Shown here piece by piece: positions 22,164-32,941 of a stretch of DNA of 64,000 bases. The position numbers and the translations under genes are program-made. Numbering within the stretch: position 1 is the stretch's first letter; every line of letters begins with the position of its first letter. Origin of the DNA: Blepharisma japonicum. Its lineage: Eukaryota; Ciliophora; Heterotrichea; Heterotrichida; Blepharismidae. A model generated the notes under the pieces. That model ran no database searches. It was not told the origin of the DNA and was given only the letters and a program-made list of their open reading frames with translations. The DNA lies in contig CATKHK010000132.1 in assembly GCA_949751835.1 (NCBI GenBank), positions 1-64,000 of the forward strand, written 5' to 3'.

Positions 22164-23249
22164 ATGGATGAAAGCTCTCAAGCTATCGTCATTGACACCG
22201 GGTCTTATTCCATTAAAGCTGGCTTTACAAGTCTCCCAAGACCTAATGTTGTAATGAAATGCACTCCGACTCCTCAAGTTTCTGTCCTTTTTAAAGAAAG
22301 CAAGACCATAACTGTGAAAAATAAAGGCGATTCCAATACATATTCCACAATCCAGTATCCAATAATGGAAAGGCAGATCTATTTTTCTCATGAAATCGAA
22401 TTGATTTGGAATCATTTATTTTACAACGAGCTAAAAGTGGCGACCGAAACCCACCCTTTTATCATGACTGAGGCGATTTCAACCCCAAAGGCATATCGTG
22501 AGAAGATGACCCAAGTAATGTTCGAGCTTTACAATGTCCCTGCCCTTTATATTTCCAACCCATCAGTTCTGGCTCTATATGCCTCAGGGAATGCTACTGG
22601 ATCTGTGATTGATTCTGGCTATGAGGTGACTCACGTTTCTTCTATATACGAAGGATACGTCATTCCTCAATCGGTCCAGCTTCTTAACTACGGTGGAAGA
22701 GAGGTGACTAACCACCTTGAAAGTCTTCTTATGAAAAGGTCGAGTTCGCTGAGCCGAAGCATAATTCAAGAAATCAAAGAAAAGCTGTGCTTTGTATCTG
22801 CAAACCCTTATAATGAGTTTTATAGCTATGAAGACGAAGTCTCTTATGAGTTGCCTGATGGGTCAACTTTTAGATTAGGCAGTGAAAGGTTAAATGCCCC
22901 AGAAATTTTGTTTAGGCCAGAGATCATTGATATGAAATGTGACGGCTTTAATGAAGCTGTGTTTAAATCAGTGATGGCTTGCGAAGATGATGTTAGGAGA
23001 ATGATGTTCAATAATATAGTAGTCGCTGGAGGAAACACGATGTTTGGAGGAATTAAGGATAGACTTAATGAAGATTTGAGCAGAAAAGTAAATCAGTCAA
23101 TAGGGATAACTGCTCAGCCTGAAAGGATTTATTCGCCTTGGGTGGGAGGCTGCGTAATGAGCTCTCTCTCGAGTTTTCAACACCTCTGGATGATCAAAGA
23201 AGAATACAATGAAATCGGCCCTGGGCTAGTTCACCAAAAATGCTATTAA
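22164..23249 (+). CDS. Divergent actin-like protein
   Basis: The 361-aa product shows the actin fold: phosphate-1 loop VIDTGSYSIKAGF, EAISTPKAYREKMTQVMFELYNVPAL-type core, phosphate-2 loop VIDSGYEVTHV, adenosine-site VVAGGNTMFGGI, and an actin-like C-terminus (WVGGCVMSSLSSFQHLWM, ending VHQKCY). The subdomain-2 (D-loop) part is short and unlike actin. The retained WVGG..L.SF..W motif and the HxKC end place it near conventional actin, not the Arp2/3 or nuclear Arps. Length is slightly below 375 aa. Filament formation is uncertain because of the altered D-loop. Confidence 0.9.
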   Translation: MDESSQAIVIDTGSYSIKAGFTSLPRPNVVMKCTPTPQVSVLFKESKTITVKNKGDSNTYSTIQYPIMERQIYFSHEIELIWNHLFYNELKVATETHPFIMTEAISTPKAYREKMTQVMFELYNVPALYISNPSVLALYASGNATGSVIDSGYEVTHVSSIYEGYVIPQSVQLLNYGGREVTNHLESLLMKRSSSLSRSIIQEIKEKLCFVSANPYNEFYSYEDEVSYELPDGSTFRLGSERLNAPEILFRPEIIDMKCDGFNEAVFKSVMACEDDVRRMMFNNIVVAGGNTMFGGIKDRLNEDLSRKVNQSIGITAQPERIYSPWVGGCVMSSLSSFQHLWMIKEEYNEIGPGLVHQKCY

Positions 23250-23304
23250 TCTGTATATTCTTTAATAAGAGAGTTTTCGCTACTGAAAAATGGTTAATTT
23301 TTAA

Positions 23305-24732
23305 ATGGGCTGCTGTGTCACTAAAGCTCAAACCGCTCAAGTTCACCTGCCTCGCGTCCCTATAGAGACAGCGCTTGCGAGATCTCCTGTTTCTCGGCAA
23401 AACCTAAACGAACTCTCTTCATTTTTACTATGTCCTTACTGTCTAGAAGAATTCAGAGATAACACAACCATCAGAAATTTCACTGAGCATCTGCTGATAT
23501 GCATAAGCCACGGCAGGACAGCCAGATCCCACCCACGACACACGCTTAAAAACTTAACTAGAGAGTCTCCTTATAATATAAAAATCCAATGACTTAAGGA
23601 CGAATTAACCAAAATTCGAATTCCCTGACAATCTGAAAGTATGAAATTAGAAATCATAAGAGACGAGTTCATGGAAACTTCTATGAATCACATTTTGACG
23701 TTCACTCCTCAAGATATGCATAAAGAATTCAATGTCAGCTTCAGCGGAGAACGAGGCATGGATGCAGGAGGAGTACTCAGAGAATGATTCACGCTGATAA
23801 CAAAAACACTTTTTTCTAAAGAAAAAGAGTTGTTTGTGCTGTCTAATGCTAAAATTGTAAATTATATATTCCCATTAGGAGTTGATGGGAGCAAAGAAAA
23901 CAAGTATGTATTTATGGGAAGAGTTATGGGAAAAGCTCTTTTTGAGCAGGTATCAATTACTTGCCCATTATCTGGAGTCATTTTTAAACATATTACAGGG
24001 GATGAAATAAATCTAGAGGATTTAAATTTTTTGGATAATGACGTAAGTGCCATTTAGCTTTATAGTGCTTTAAAATTTATGAAGGAAAACCTAATTGAGA
24101 CAGTTTTTTTTGAAACTTTTCAAGTAGAAAAACATCAGAATGGGCAGGTTTATAAGTATTTGTTGAAGGAAAACGGAGACCAAATAAAGGTTACTGAAGA
24201 AAATAAAGAAGAATATATAGAATTGAGGCTTAAGTTTGAGACCACAGAGATTATGAAGCCTGGAATTGATTTTTTGCTTCAAGGATTTTATGCAGTTATT
24301 CCTCAGCCTCTGGTTTCATTTTTTACGTCGCAAGAATTGGAGCTTGCATTGTGTGGGCTTCCGATAATTGATATTCAGGACTGAAAAGACCATACTGACT
24401 ATAGGGGAGAGCTTTCAAGGTCACATAAAATTGTCGTCTGGTTCTGAGAAGTGGTGGAATCTTTAGCTCAAGAGCAGGTCTCCAATTTACTTTTATTTGT
24501 GACTGGATCTCCAAGACTGTCGATTGAAGGGTTCGCTTCTCTAAGGACATCTAGAGGAGAGCCTGCTAGGTTTACTATTGAGCCGATACATTATGATAAA
24601 AACAGCATTTTTCCACGCGCTCATACTTGTTTTAATAGGCTTGACTTGCCTTTATATCCCAGTAAAGAAATATTGGAAAAAGGCCTTGTATATGTAATAA
24701 ACAACCATGCCCTTGGCTTTGGTATTGAATAA
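23305..24732 (+). CDS. Small HECT-type E3 ubiquitin ligase
   Basis: One 15-nt intron (24043-24057) and several TGA Trp codons give 470 aa. The N-terminus MGCC fits N-myristoylation at Gly2 plus palmitoylation at Cys3/4, suggesting membrane attachment (inference). A short C-x2-C...H-x4-C pattern (CPYCLEEF...HLLIC) may bind zinc. The HECT domain starts near FNVSFSGERGMDAGGVLREW and ends with RAHTCFNRLDLP, whose Cys (about residue 437) is the thioester-forming residue, then a FGIE tail. HECT ligases take ubiquitin from an E2 and pass it to substrates. The N-terminal region is far shorter than in NEDD4 or HERC types. Confidence 0.92.
24043..24057 (+). other. 15-nt intron
   Basis: GTAAGTGCCATTTAG ends in an in-frame TAG and has A at position 10. 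Removing it joins NFLDND to LYSALKFM inside the HECT domain. Confidence 0.9.
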
Positions 24733-24911
24733 TTAATATTTTCAATTGATCAATTCTTATAAGATTTTAGGCAAATTCACACTCTATTAAAAAGTATATA
24801 AATTATACATAAAAAATAGCACAAATAATAAAAAGCAAAATAAAGGCAATTAAACTTCTCAATAATCCACATCTCTGAGCAGCAAATTAATATTATATTT
24901 TTATTTATAAA

Positions 24912-26147
24912 ATGGAAGACTGGCTTGTTAGAGCATCAGATGCTGCAAAGAATACATTTAATCCAATCTATGTCGTAATGAACAAAATAATTCCTCCTGC
25001 TCAATTTCACAAGCCAGTGCTTTCCTTAGTTGCTGGAGACCCAGCTAAGTGCTCTGACTTCCAAGTCCACCCTGCTTTTGTGGAAGCTGTCTGCGAGCAT
25101 TTAAGATCCGGCAAAGGCAACGGCTATACCCATCCATATGGTCCAAAAGAAGCAAGAGAATTCATGGCTCAAAAATACAGTTATGACAATATAAAATTGA
25201 CCTATGAAGACATCATTTTTGACTTTGGTGGCTCAGGAGCTATTTTCACAATTATTCAATCTCTTCTAAATCCTGGTGATAATATCCTTGCACCTTCCCC
25301 TGGGTACCCTCTATACGAAAGTGTGTGCAAAAACAGAGGATGTGACGTAAGATATTATAAATTAAAACCTCAGGAAAGCTGGGAAGTTGATTTTAATGAC
25401 TTAGATGCGTTAGTAGACGATCAAACCAAATTTATTGTAGTTATAAATCCTTCAAATCCATGCGGAAGCGTATTTTCAAGAGATCACCTGCTCCAAATTC
25501 TGGATTGGGCAAAGAGACACCGTATTTGTATTTTGGCTGACGAGGTCTACGAGTATATGACATTTGAAAAGCCATTTATTCCTATGGGTTCTTTAACTGA
25601 TGAAGTTCCAGTTTTTTCAATTGGGACAATGAGCAAGCTCTGCCTTGTACCAGGCTGGAGATGCGGCTGAATTAAAGTATATGATAAATATAAACGATGC
25701 AATGATCTATTAAAAGGCATCGGAAATTTCAAGAGTCTTCAAGCCCATGCTACACACTTTATGGTTAATTCAATCCCACAGATACTTTCAAGCATGCCAG
25801 AGGGCTATTCAGCAGAGGTATCTCAAAAATTAAAGCAAAGGGCTGATGTTGTTCATCACGGACTTTCAGGAATTCCTGAGCTTACAGTTATTCCGACAGA
25901 AGGGTCAATTTATTCGATGATTCTTATTGATCCGAATGCTTTTCGAGATATTCCAACCTCAGCAGTTTTTACAGAGAAATTGGCAGCTGAAGAAGGATTA
26001 ATAATTCTGCCTGCTGAATGCTTTTCAAGTGTTAATGCATTTAGGATTGTGATTTGTAATCCAATAGACGTTTTAGAAGATTCTATGGATCGAATAAGAG
26101 AATTTGTGAAAAGGCATAAAATTGCGAATGACGTTGAAGATAATTAA
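24912..26147 (+). CDS. TAT: Class I aminotransferase, tyrosine aminotransferase-like
   Basis: The product is 411 aa, a fold-type I PLP enzyme. Seen are the LSLVAGDPA start, NGYTHPYGPKEAREF, the cofactor block NPSNPCGSVFS, the Asp of ILADEVYEYM, and GTMSKLCLVPGWRCGW with the Schiff-base Lys at about residue 242. The LVPGWR block after the Lys is typical of tyrosine aminotransferases. The next Trp, in GWRCGW, is encoded by TGA at 25668-25670. It would transfer the amino group of Tyr or related amino acids to 2-oxoglutarate. No targeting signal is apparent, so it is probably cytosolic. Confidence 0.9.
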
Positions 26148-26352
26148 CAGAAAACTTTATGGTTTAAAAATAAGAATACAATTAAAACTTTGTATAGAAT
26201 AGCTTATTCAGTATGATTACTATAACTTTGCATTATTTTAAATAGAATGTATTTGATTTAGCAAACCACTATTGAACAAATATTCTTCAAATAGTAAAAT
26301 ATTTCATTATTTTAATTAACGCAATAAAAATTTATTATTAAAAAGGCCGTCA

Positions 26353-29300
26353 ATGTTGAGACTGCGATTGCTTATCCAGAGTATTCCTCGCTCATTTTCA
26401 ACATTAACACCCAAGAGCGGTATTGAAAGAGCCGTTATTGACATGAAACTTTCAAGATCTAAAGATCTAGAGTCCTTTCTGAATGATATGGATATCTCAA
26501 AAATATCTCCTTCTCAACTTGCTTACACACTCAAACTTGCAGTTAATAAATCGCAAAAGGGACGCTTTGAATCAAATGAGACAAAGGACAAATTAAACCA
26601 AATCATTGAGGAGGCTGAAAATAGTATCAGCAAGCTCGATTCTAATGGAATTGTCGATTTCTGTGAATGACTTGCAAGGTCACACTTATTTAAGAAGAGG
26701 TTTTTATCTATAGAAAAAAAGCAAAAGCTGATTCTCCGTATCGTTGAGCTGTTATCAAGCAAATCTTTGGATAGAAAGCAGATTATGTCAATTTATGAGC
26801 ACTTGCCTTCCCAAGGATACTATATAAGGGAGCTGGAAAATGAAGTAGCTGAAATAATTTATCATCCTGTAGAGCTCACTCTGGAAGAAATTTCACAAAT
26901 TTTTGTTGCAAATGGGAAATATATGTACTCTAGGGATAACGACATGTTTGATAAATGCATGAAGAGAGTATTAAAGCTCGACCAAACAGAAGAACTTGAT
27001 GAGCAATATTTAGCGAAAATAATGGAGAGCTTAGTATCTGAACTTGATAATACAAAATACCGAAGCCTAATCGGAATGTTTTTAGGAATAGTTGAGAAAA
27101 CCTTACCGAAATGAAAAGAAAATGGCTTAATATCAATTCTCAAATTTTATAAAACACATCACACATTTGATAAAAATCTATGGGTGCGCGCTTTAGATAG
27201 AATCGATAAAACATTGGAAAATGGCCCATCATTAGAGTTCGCAATCGAAATAGCTAATTTATTAAAAGAAGAAACGAGGACTGTTTTAATTATTGACAAA
27301 ATAATTTTGAATTGTATGAAAACAATTAATTCAAAAATGTTCAGCGAATCTATAAGTGAGGCAAATATTCGGAAAATTCTTGATCTTATGAGACCTAATA
27401 TTGGCTTAGAAACTGCAAAATTATTATCAAATCAAATAAACAGGAGCAAGTTCATATACACAGCAAGCTTTGAAGCATTTAGGCAGGCTTCATATGTAAA
27501 CATTAATATTGACGGAAAGCTTTTGCCTCTTGTAAATTTTATTCCAATGGAAAAGTTTATAAAATTTGGAGAAATGAAAATTGAAAGCATTTCAGCCATA
27601 AATAAAATAGATATTTTGCATAGCATAGTTTTTACAAAAAATTATGAAGCCCATGGCTTAGATAAAATAAGCAATATTATCATTAATAGCCTTAATAATT
27701 GGCTTCAACAGAGGGATGAAAATGTAACTACCTTATGTGAGTGGTTGTCTCATAGGGAATATAACTCAAATTTTATGAGAATTTTAAAGCCAATCCAGTC
27801 TACTATTTATAAAGCGTTGATAAGTAGCAATAAAGAGGTAAAAAATAGCTGAGGTTTGAGTTACTCTATGAAATTTTATGAAGCAGACCCTGAAACCTGG
27901 CGGTGCTTTCTTACAGAAAATAAAAATTATTTTTCTTTGCAAGAAATTGCAGAAGCAATAAAGCATTTTCGAGGACCATTTGAGGCAATAAATTATATAT
28001 TATCCATTTACGAAAATATGCTTTCCCCAGTATGAATAGGGATAGCAATGAAAAAAATAAGTGAAACTTCAGACAATTCAGTATGAAATGATTTCCTTCG
28101 GATTTTAAACAAATTAGATCCTTACTATTTTTTAAATGAGAAGAGCATATACAAAAAAACTGAATTTTTTTATCACTTAAACAATATGAAAGGGGACCTA
28201 AGACTTATATCTGATTTAATATCTGGCTCATACAAATTAATCAAAGATTTGCCAGCTGTTTTTCTTTTTGATAAAGGCAATCTAAGAATTTTATATTTTG
28301 CAGCAAAACTGAAGATGCTGGAGACGGAAGTGGCCGATAAAGTTTTGGCTAATTACATTTACACTAAAGAAAGCGACTATTTGGCATTGCTCCTGATTTC
28401 CTTAAATTGCTCTGATGCAAAAAAGAGTAAGGTGCTGCTAAATAAACTTTTCCATCAAAATATTGGATTAAGTGCGCTTAACTCTGCAATAAAAAGATAT
28501 TTAAGTTATTCGAAAAACGATTTAATAGAGAGTTTCATTATAAACTTTTTAAGGGATTATATACCAAGATTACAACCAGAGTCTCTTTATAAGTTACTTG
28601 ATATTCTTAGTTCTGTGTATGAAATAAATAAAAATGATCATATTGAGCTATTAAATGCTACAGCGTCCTTAATAAAAGAGTTTATTTGAAATGCTATTGG
28701 GAATATAACATTCAATGAATTTATTTATTTATTAAATTTCACAGACAAAAATTTGCCTTTGGATTTTGATTATGGGTATATATTATGAAAAAATCAAAAT
28801 ATTTCAAAATATATGAACTCTGAAAGATCAAGAGAAAAACTTATTGAAAGAATCAGAGATAAGGGAATTGATGATAGAAAAGCAGTGCAGTCTATTTGTA
28901 ATAAGCAAAATGAGTTCAGTTCTACTTATTTGTCAGAAACTCTATCATGCTTAGCAGATTTAAGATTTGAGCGGGAAAACTGGGCATATGAAACCGCTAA
29001 AGACCTAATAAACTATGCGGAAAGCAAAGCAATTGTTTTTGAAAGTGATAGAGAATATATTAATTGAATATATGGGCTTGTTGCTTTTAAAGCAAATAAA
29101 TCACTTATAATGAGACATATCGAGAATAGTAAGTACTTTAATTGTGGGCAGCCTTCTTTCAAGCACTTTTTGCTTGCAAACCACTTCCAAATTGATCCAG
29201 ATTTCAAAAAAGTCAATATTTTTGAAGAAAAGATACAGGAATTCTGGCGTGATTTTAATTATTTTGGATGTTTTGGCATTAATCAGCCGCTTATCGATGA

Positions 29301-29571
29301 TATTAAATCGTCATTTAATAAAGCAAACCTTGAAATAAGAGCTGGAGAAGTGATAGATGGAATCTGGGCACCTTTTTACATTCCAAAAATAAATTCAGCT
29401 GTTATTCCTCTTACAAATCCAGTTATTTTATATAAATCAGGCATTTTAAGAGGAGAATTCAATATGCACAGGCAACATTTGTTTAAAAAAGTGAATAATG
29501 TGATTATACTCAGCAAAGAAGACACAATTAAAATAGGATACTTTGATGTTAGAAGCTATCTTAAGATTTAA
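26353..29571 (+). CDS. Long mitochondrial helical-repeat protein
   Basis: With about eight TGA Trp codons the frame is open for 1072 aa without introns. The first ~25 residues (MLRLRLLIQSIPRSFSTLTP) are Arg/Ser-rich and free of acid residues, a strong mitochondrial presequence. The rest is mostly alpha-helical, with regularly spaced Leu/Ile and short helix pairs, like organellar RNA-binding helical repeat proteins. The end (HLFKKVNNVIILSKEDTIK then YFDVRSYL) resembles the RAP-domain tail of FASTK-type proteins, but this is weak. The stop lies 4 bp from the convergent stop of the next gene. Confidence 0.75.
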
Positions 29572-29575
29572 TAGT

Positions 29576-30481
29576 TTAACAGTAATATCTCTTAAGGGTT
29601 CTGGGAGTTATGTTAATTGAGCTAGATATCGGCGTTATTACAACCCCAGTGTGCTCGTAACTAGGTGACCTAGACCTCTCACAATTAGGAGATTTTGACC
29701 TCGTTAAATTGCTTTTCGACCAATTCCATTCTAGTTTTTTTATTCTTGACGGAGAAAATCCTCTTATCCTAACAACTGAATCATTTTGATCTATAGGAGA
29801 TGATCCAAGGGTGCTTGGAACCATAAGCTCGTAGTGAGAAATCCTGAATTTCTGATCATTTGCCTCATTTTCAAACTTTTTTATTTTTGTATATACAGAT
29901 CGTCTGATTATCGCTGGAGGGCTTCTTTCTTTATCATTGTCAAAATCGCAAGAATTTTCCTTGCTAGCTTCTCTTTCTGTTTTTCTTAAGCTTGCTGAGT
30001 CACATTGCACAGCACAACATGAAGAATCAATTCCTCGTAAATTGAGTCTAGAATCTGTAAGTTTTCTTCTCATACCTGGAGCACAAGATTGAGATCGCTG
30101 TGCTGGAGGCAAATTTTCTCCTGATATATAATGAGTGTGGAATTTCTGGACAGGTTTTATATTAAGAAGTTTTGGGGTAACTTTTTGGGGAGAAATCTTC
30201 GTTAGCGGAGGTATTTCTTCTTTTAAAACTAAAGGAAAGCCTAAGCCAATCGATGGAGCTTTTATAGGTGAAGTGTTTTGCAGACACTTTGTGGTTGCTA
30301 AAGAATTTTCAGTTTTTTTGAATTTTTGGTTTGAATTGCTTTTGGTAATAACCATGCCAATTAGCTCATTCATACACTTTTCTTGGATTGCGTGCCTGCT
30401 CACAGACTGCTTTAGTTGTATAGCTTTACTTGAATTTTTTTTAAGAAAAGAAGCTTTTAGGTTAAGTTTGTGTCTTCTCAT
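29576..30481 (-). CDS. Basic Ser-rich protein, unknown
   Basis: This 301-aa product was not recognised. It is rich in Ser, Lys, Arg and Asn, probably disordered, with repeated SRSP-like motifs near the C-terminus (SNLTRSKSPNCERSRSPS), possible phosphorylation sites. It starts MRRHKLNLKASF, 12 bp downstream of the MPP-alpha stop on the same strand. Confidence 0.65.
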   Translation of the reverse strand: MRRHKLNLKASFLKKNSSKAIQLKQSVSRHAIQEKCMNELIGMVITKSNSNQKFKKTENSLATTKCLQNTSPIKAPSIGLGFPLVLKEEIPPLTKISPQKVTPKLLNIKPVQKFHTHYISGENLPPAQRSQSCAPGMRRKLTDSRLNLRGIDSSCCAVQCDSASLRKTEREASKENSCDFDNDKERSPPAIIRRSVYTKIKKFENEANDQKFRISHYELMVPSTLGSSPIDQNDSVVRIRGFSPSRIKKLEWNWSKSNLTRSKSPNCERSRSPSYEHTGVVITPISSSINITPRTLKRYYC

Positions 30482-30493
30482 ATTAATTACTTA

Positions 30494-31918
30494 TTAAGAA
30501 ACCCTTTCAGCTATTTCTTCAACTTTTGGTATCACTTGTGAAGGTGTCCCAAGCACAATTAACGTAGGCTTTGTCTTAGTAACTCTTCTGGCAGCTTCTC
30601 TAACTTGCTCACTTGTAACATTATCAATCATTTTTATCCAATCCAGCTCATCAGGTGTTTTTCCAAGCACAAGATACATTTTGGCAGTATCTTCAAGCCT
30701 TCTCCCAGTCTGTTCTTTTAAGAATAAAATCTGTGTTTTCAGTAAATTTTTAGCCCGGGAAACTTCTTCCTCAGATATATTCGGCAAATTTTGAAATTCA
30801 GCTATGACATCATTAGACATATTAAAAGTGTGGGAGTTGACTCCAGCAAGCATAATCCCAAATATGCCTGTATCACTAAAGTTCATATTGATGGAGCGGA
30901 TTCCTAATAAGTATTTGCCTTTGTCCATAAAAGAAGTATGGGAACGTGTAAGTAGTCCTTTGCCTAAGTTTAAGCCTGACTTAAAAATTCCTGCTTCTCC
31001 AATCGCTGTTTTTAGGATCTGCAAGGCGATCATATCTTTGTCAATTCAGGAGGCTCCTTGAAAGCAAACACTCATATAAGTGATTTCAGTATCACAAATT
31101 TCCCTATGCTCACCGCCTATATATGGGCTTGGAACTCTACTGTAGGTTGATGTAGATTTGAGATCTCCAAAATATTGATTTGCAAGGTCTTCAAATTCTT
31201 GATGATTTCTGACTCCTGATGCAAAAAGAACTGTTTTATCAGGGATTACTAATTTCCTTGCAAAGCTGTTCAGCTCTTGATAAGTCAATTTGCTGCTTTT
31301 GCTCCCATGCAAAGGCATCCCGACCCCGCTGTTTCCATAAGCTATATCTAGCGTTAGCTCTAATAGTCTATGCTCATTAGTCAATGACATCTCCCTTAGT
31401 TTCCATAGCTCTTCTAACCTGATTTTCAGTTTTTCCTCATCTTCTTGATTTTTTTCGTCTTTTAAGCATGTTTTTATCAATTGTAAATAATCAGCTACAT
31501 AATGAGACATGCAATAGCCCTGGAAAAGAGTTTGTTCTTGGTCGTAGTCCATTGCAAGCTCCCCTCCTGACATCTGTAGCATGCTAAAATTCTCGATCTC
31601 ATTTGCTTTGGTAAGATAAGTATGCTTGAGGCCCATTAAAGCACCTGAATTTTCTTTGGTTTCTTCTCTAACCCCTATATCAATAATAGCTCCCAAATGA
31701 ATATGAGCTGGAAAACCTGAGGACTCTGTTAAAATTTTCAGCCCATTTTTTAAGGTTGAGACATGAATTTTGGGAGTTTTTCAGTCAATTTCTATTGCCT
31801 TGTGCTCTGCCAGCGGCTGGGCTATCGCTGCGGTTTTTGCTTTTAGCTTGGGTGCTTCTTTTTCTGTTTTCCCGAAAATTTTGCCAAAAAGTCCGAAATT
31901 TCTCCTAATAAAGGCCAT
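30494..31918 (-). CDS. PMPCA: Mitochondrial processing peptidase alpha subunit
   Basis: The product is 474 aa, an M16-family (pitrilysin-like) protein. The N-terminus MAFIRRNFGLFGKIF is a likely presequence. The position of the zinc HxxEH motif reads GLKHTYLTKANEIENF, so the active-site motif is missing, as known for the alpha subunit. A degenerate glycine-rich loop (GEAGIFKSGLNLGKGLLTR) replaces the GGGGSFSAGGPGKGM-type loop that binds presequences. GVGMPLHGS and the C-terminal QVREAARRVTKTKPTLIVLG fit the family. With the beta subunit it removes presequences in the matrix. TGA Trp codons lie near 31784 and 31050. Confidence 0.87.
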
Positions 31919-32072
31919 TTTATCAATATAATTTAACAATTTCTTAATAAACCGCAAATGCTATAAACCCAAATGCTATTATCCGCCAAAAATTCGCGCT
32001 CTTCTTAGCTGACTAAATCTTGATTGGTCCAAACTTCTTATCTTCGCGGATTTCTTATATAATTAGCCCGAA

Positions 32073-32831
32073 ATGCTGAAAGACGAAGAAGAGCGCCTAG
32101 CCCAACCAAAAGCGGCAAAACCCATAAAACTTGAAGAAGGCGCTGAAAAACTTTCTCCAGAGCGTTTAAATTTATACTGCTTACAGTACGCCCTGCTTGC
32201 TAACCCATTTCAAGACTGCCTCTTTGCTCAAGTTTATACAGTTTCAGCCTCTCCCAGTTTGTTAACCAAGCCAAACACTCCAGAAATTCTCTCATCAAAG
32301 TCCTTATACGTCTGTGAAAAGTGCAATCGCACCTATACCAGGCCGAGTACTTTAAAAGTCCACATGCGAAAGCATACAGGCGAAAGGCCTTATGTCTGCA
32401 AAGTATGCCAGAAGGCATTCTGTGAGAGTGGAAACCTGAGGACTCATATGAGAACTCATACTGGAGAAAAGCCTTATGAGTGCCAAGAGTGTGGCAAGAA
32501 GTTTACGACACAGGGACACCTGACAGATCATAGTAGGCGGCATAATAATGTAAGGCCATTTGTGTGCAAGGAATGCGGCAGCTCCTTCATGAGGAGCAGC
32601 ACACTGAAGATACATATAAGGATACATACTGGGGAGAAGCCTTTTAGTTGTGAATACTGCAAAAAGTCGTTCAGCGAGAGTGGGAACTTAAAAATCCACA
32701 TGAGAACACATACTGGAGAAAGGCCATTTGCGTGCCCCTTTGAAGAGTGTAAAAAAACTTTCAAAACGAGGGGACATTTGAAAGACCACTTAAAGACGAA
32801 GATTCATAAGAAAAATGAGCAGGCTAATTAA
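32073..32831 (+). CDS. Six-finger C2H2 zinc-finger protein
   Basis: The 252-aa product has ~85 polar N-terminal residues, then six C2H2 fingers with TGEKP-type linkers, ending at the C-terminus. Recognition-helix regions are RPSTLKVH, ESGNLRTH, TQGHLTDH, then RSSTLKIH, ESGNLKIH, TRGHLKDH. Fingers 4-6 therefore repeat fingers 1-3 in order. The linker between fingers 3 and 4 is HNNVRPF, not TGEKP, marking the joint of the duplication. It is probably a sequence-specific DNA-binding regulator. The last finger has a longer C-x4-C spacing (CPFEEC). Confidence 0.92.
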   Translation: MLKDEEERLAQPKAAKPIKLEEGAEKLSPERLNLYCLQYALLANPFQDCLFAQVYTVSASPSLLTKPNTPEILSSKSLYVCEKCNRTYTRPSTLKVHMRKHTGERPYVCKVCQKAFCESGNLRTHMRTHTGEKPYECQECGKKFTTQGHLTDHSRRHNNVRPFVCKECGSSFMRSSTLKIHIRIHTGEKPFSCEYCKKSFSESGNLKIHMRTHTGERPFACPFEECKKTFKTRGHLKDHLKTKIHKKNEQAN

Positions 32832-32941
32832 TGAAAATTTAGACATAGGAAATAGCATTAATATAAGAGAGAATAAATATTTTATAGCATTTATTTTATT
32901 TCGATAGGTTTTTTACACTAAAATGAGAATTAGAAATTAAA

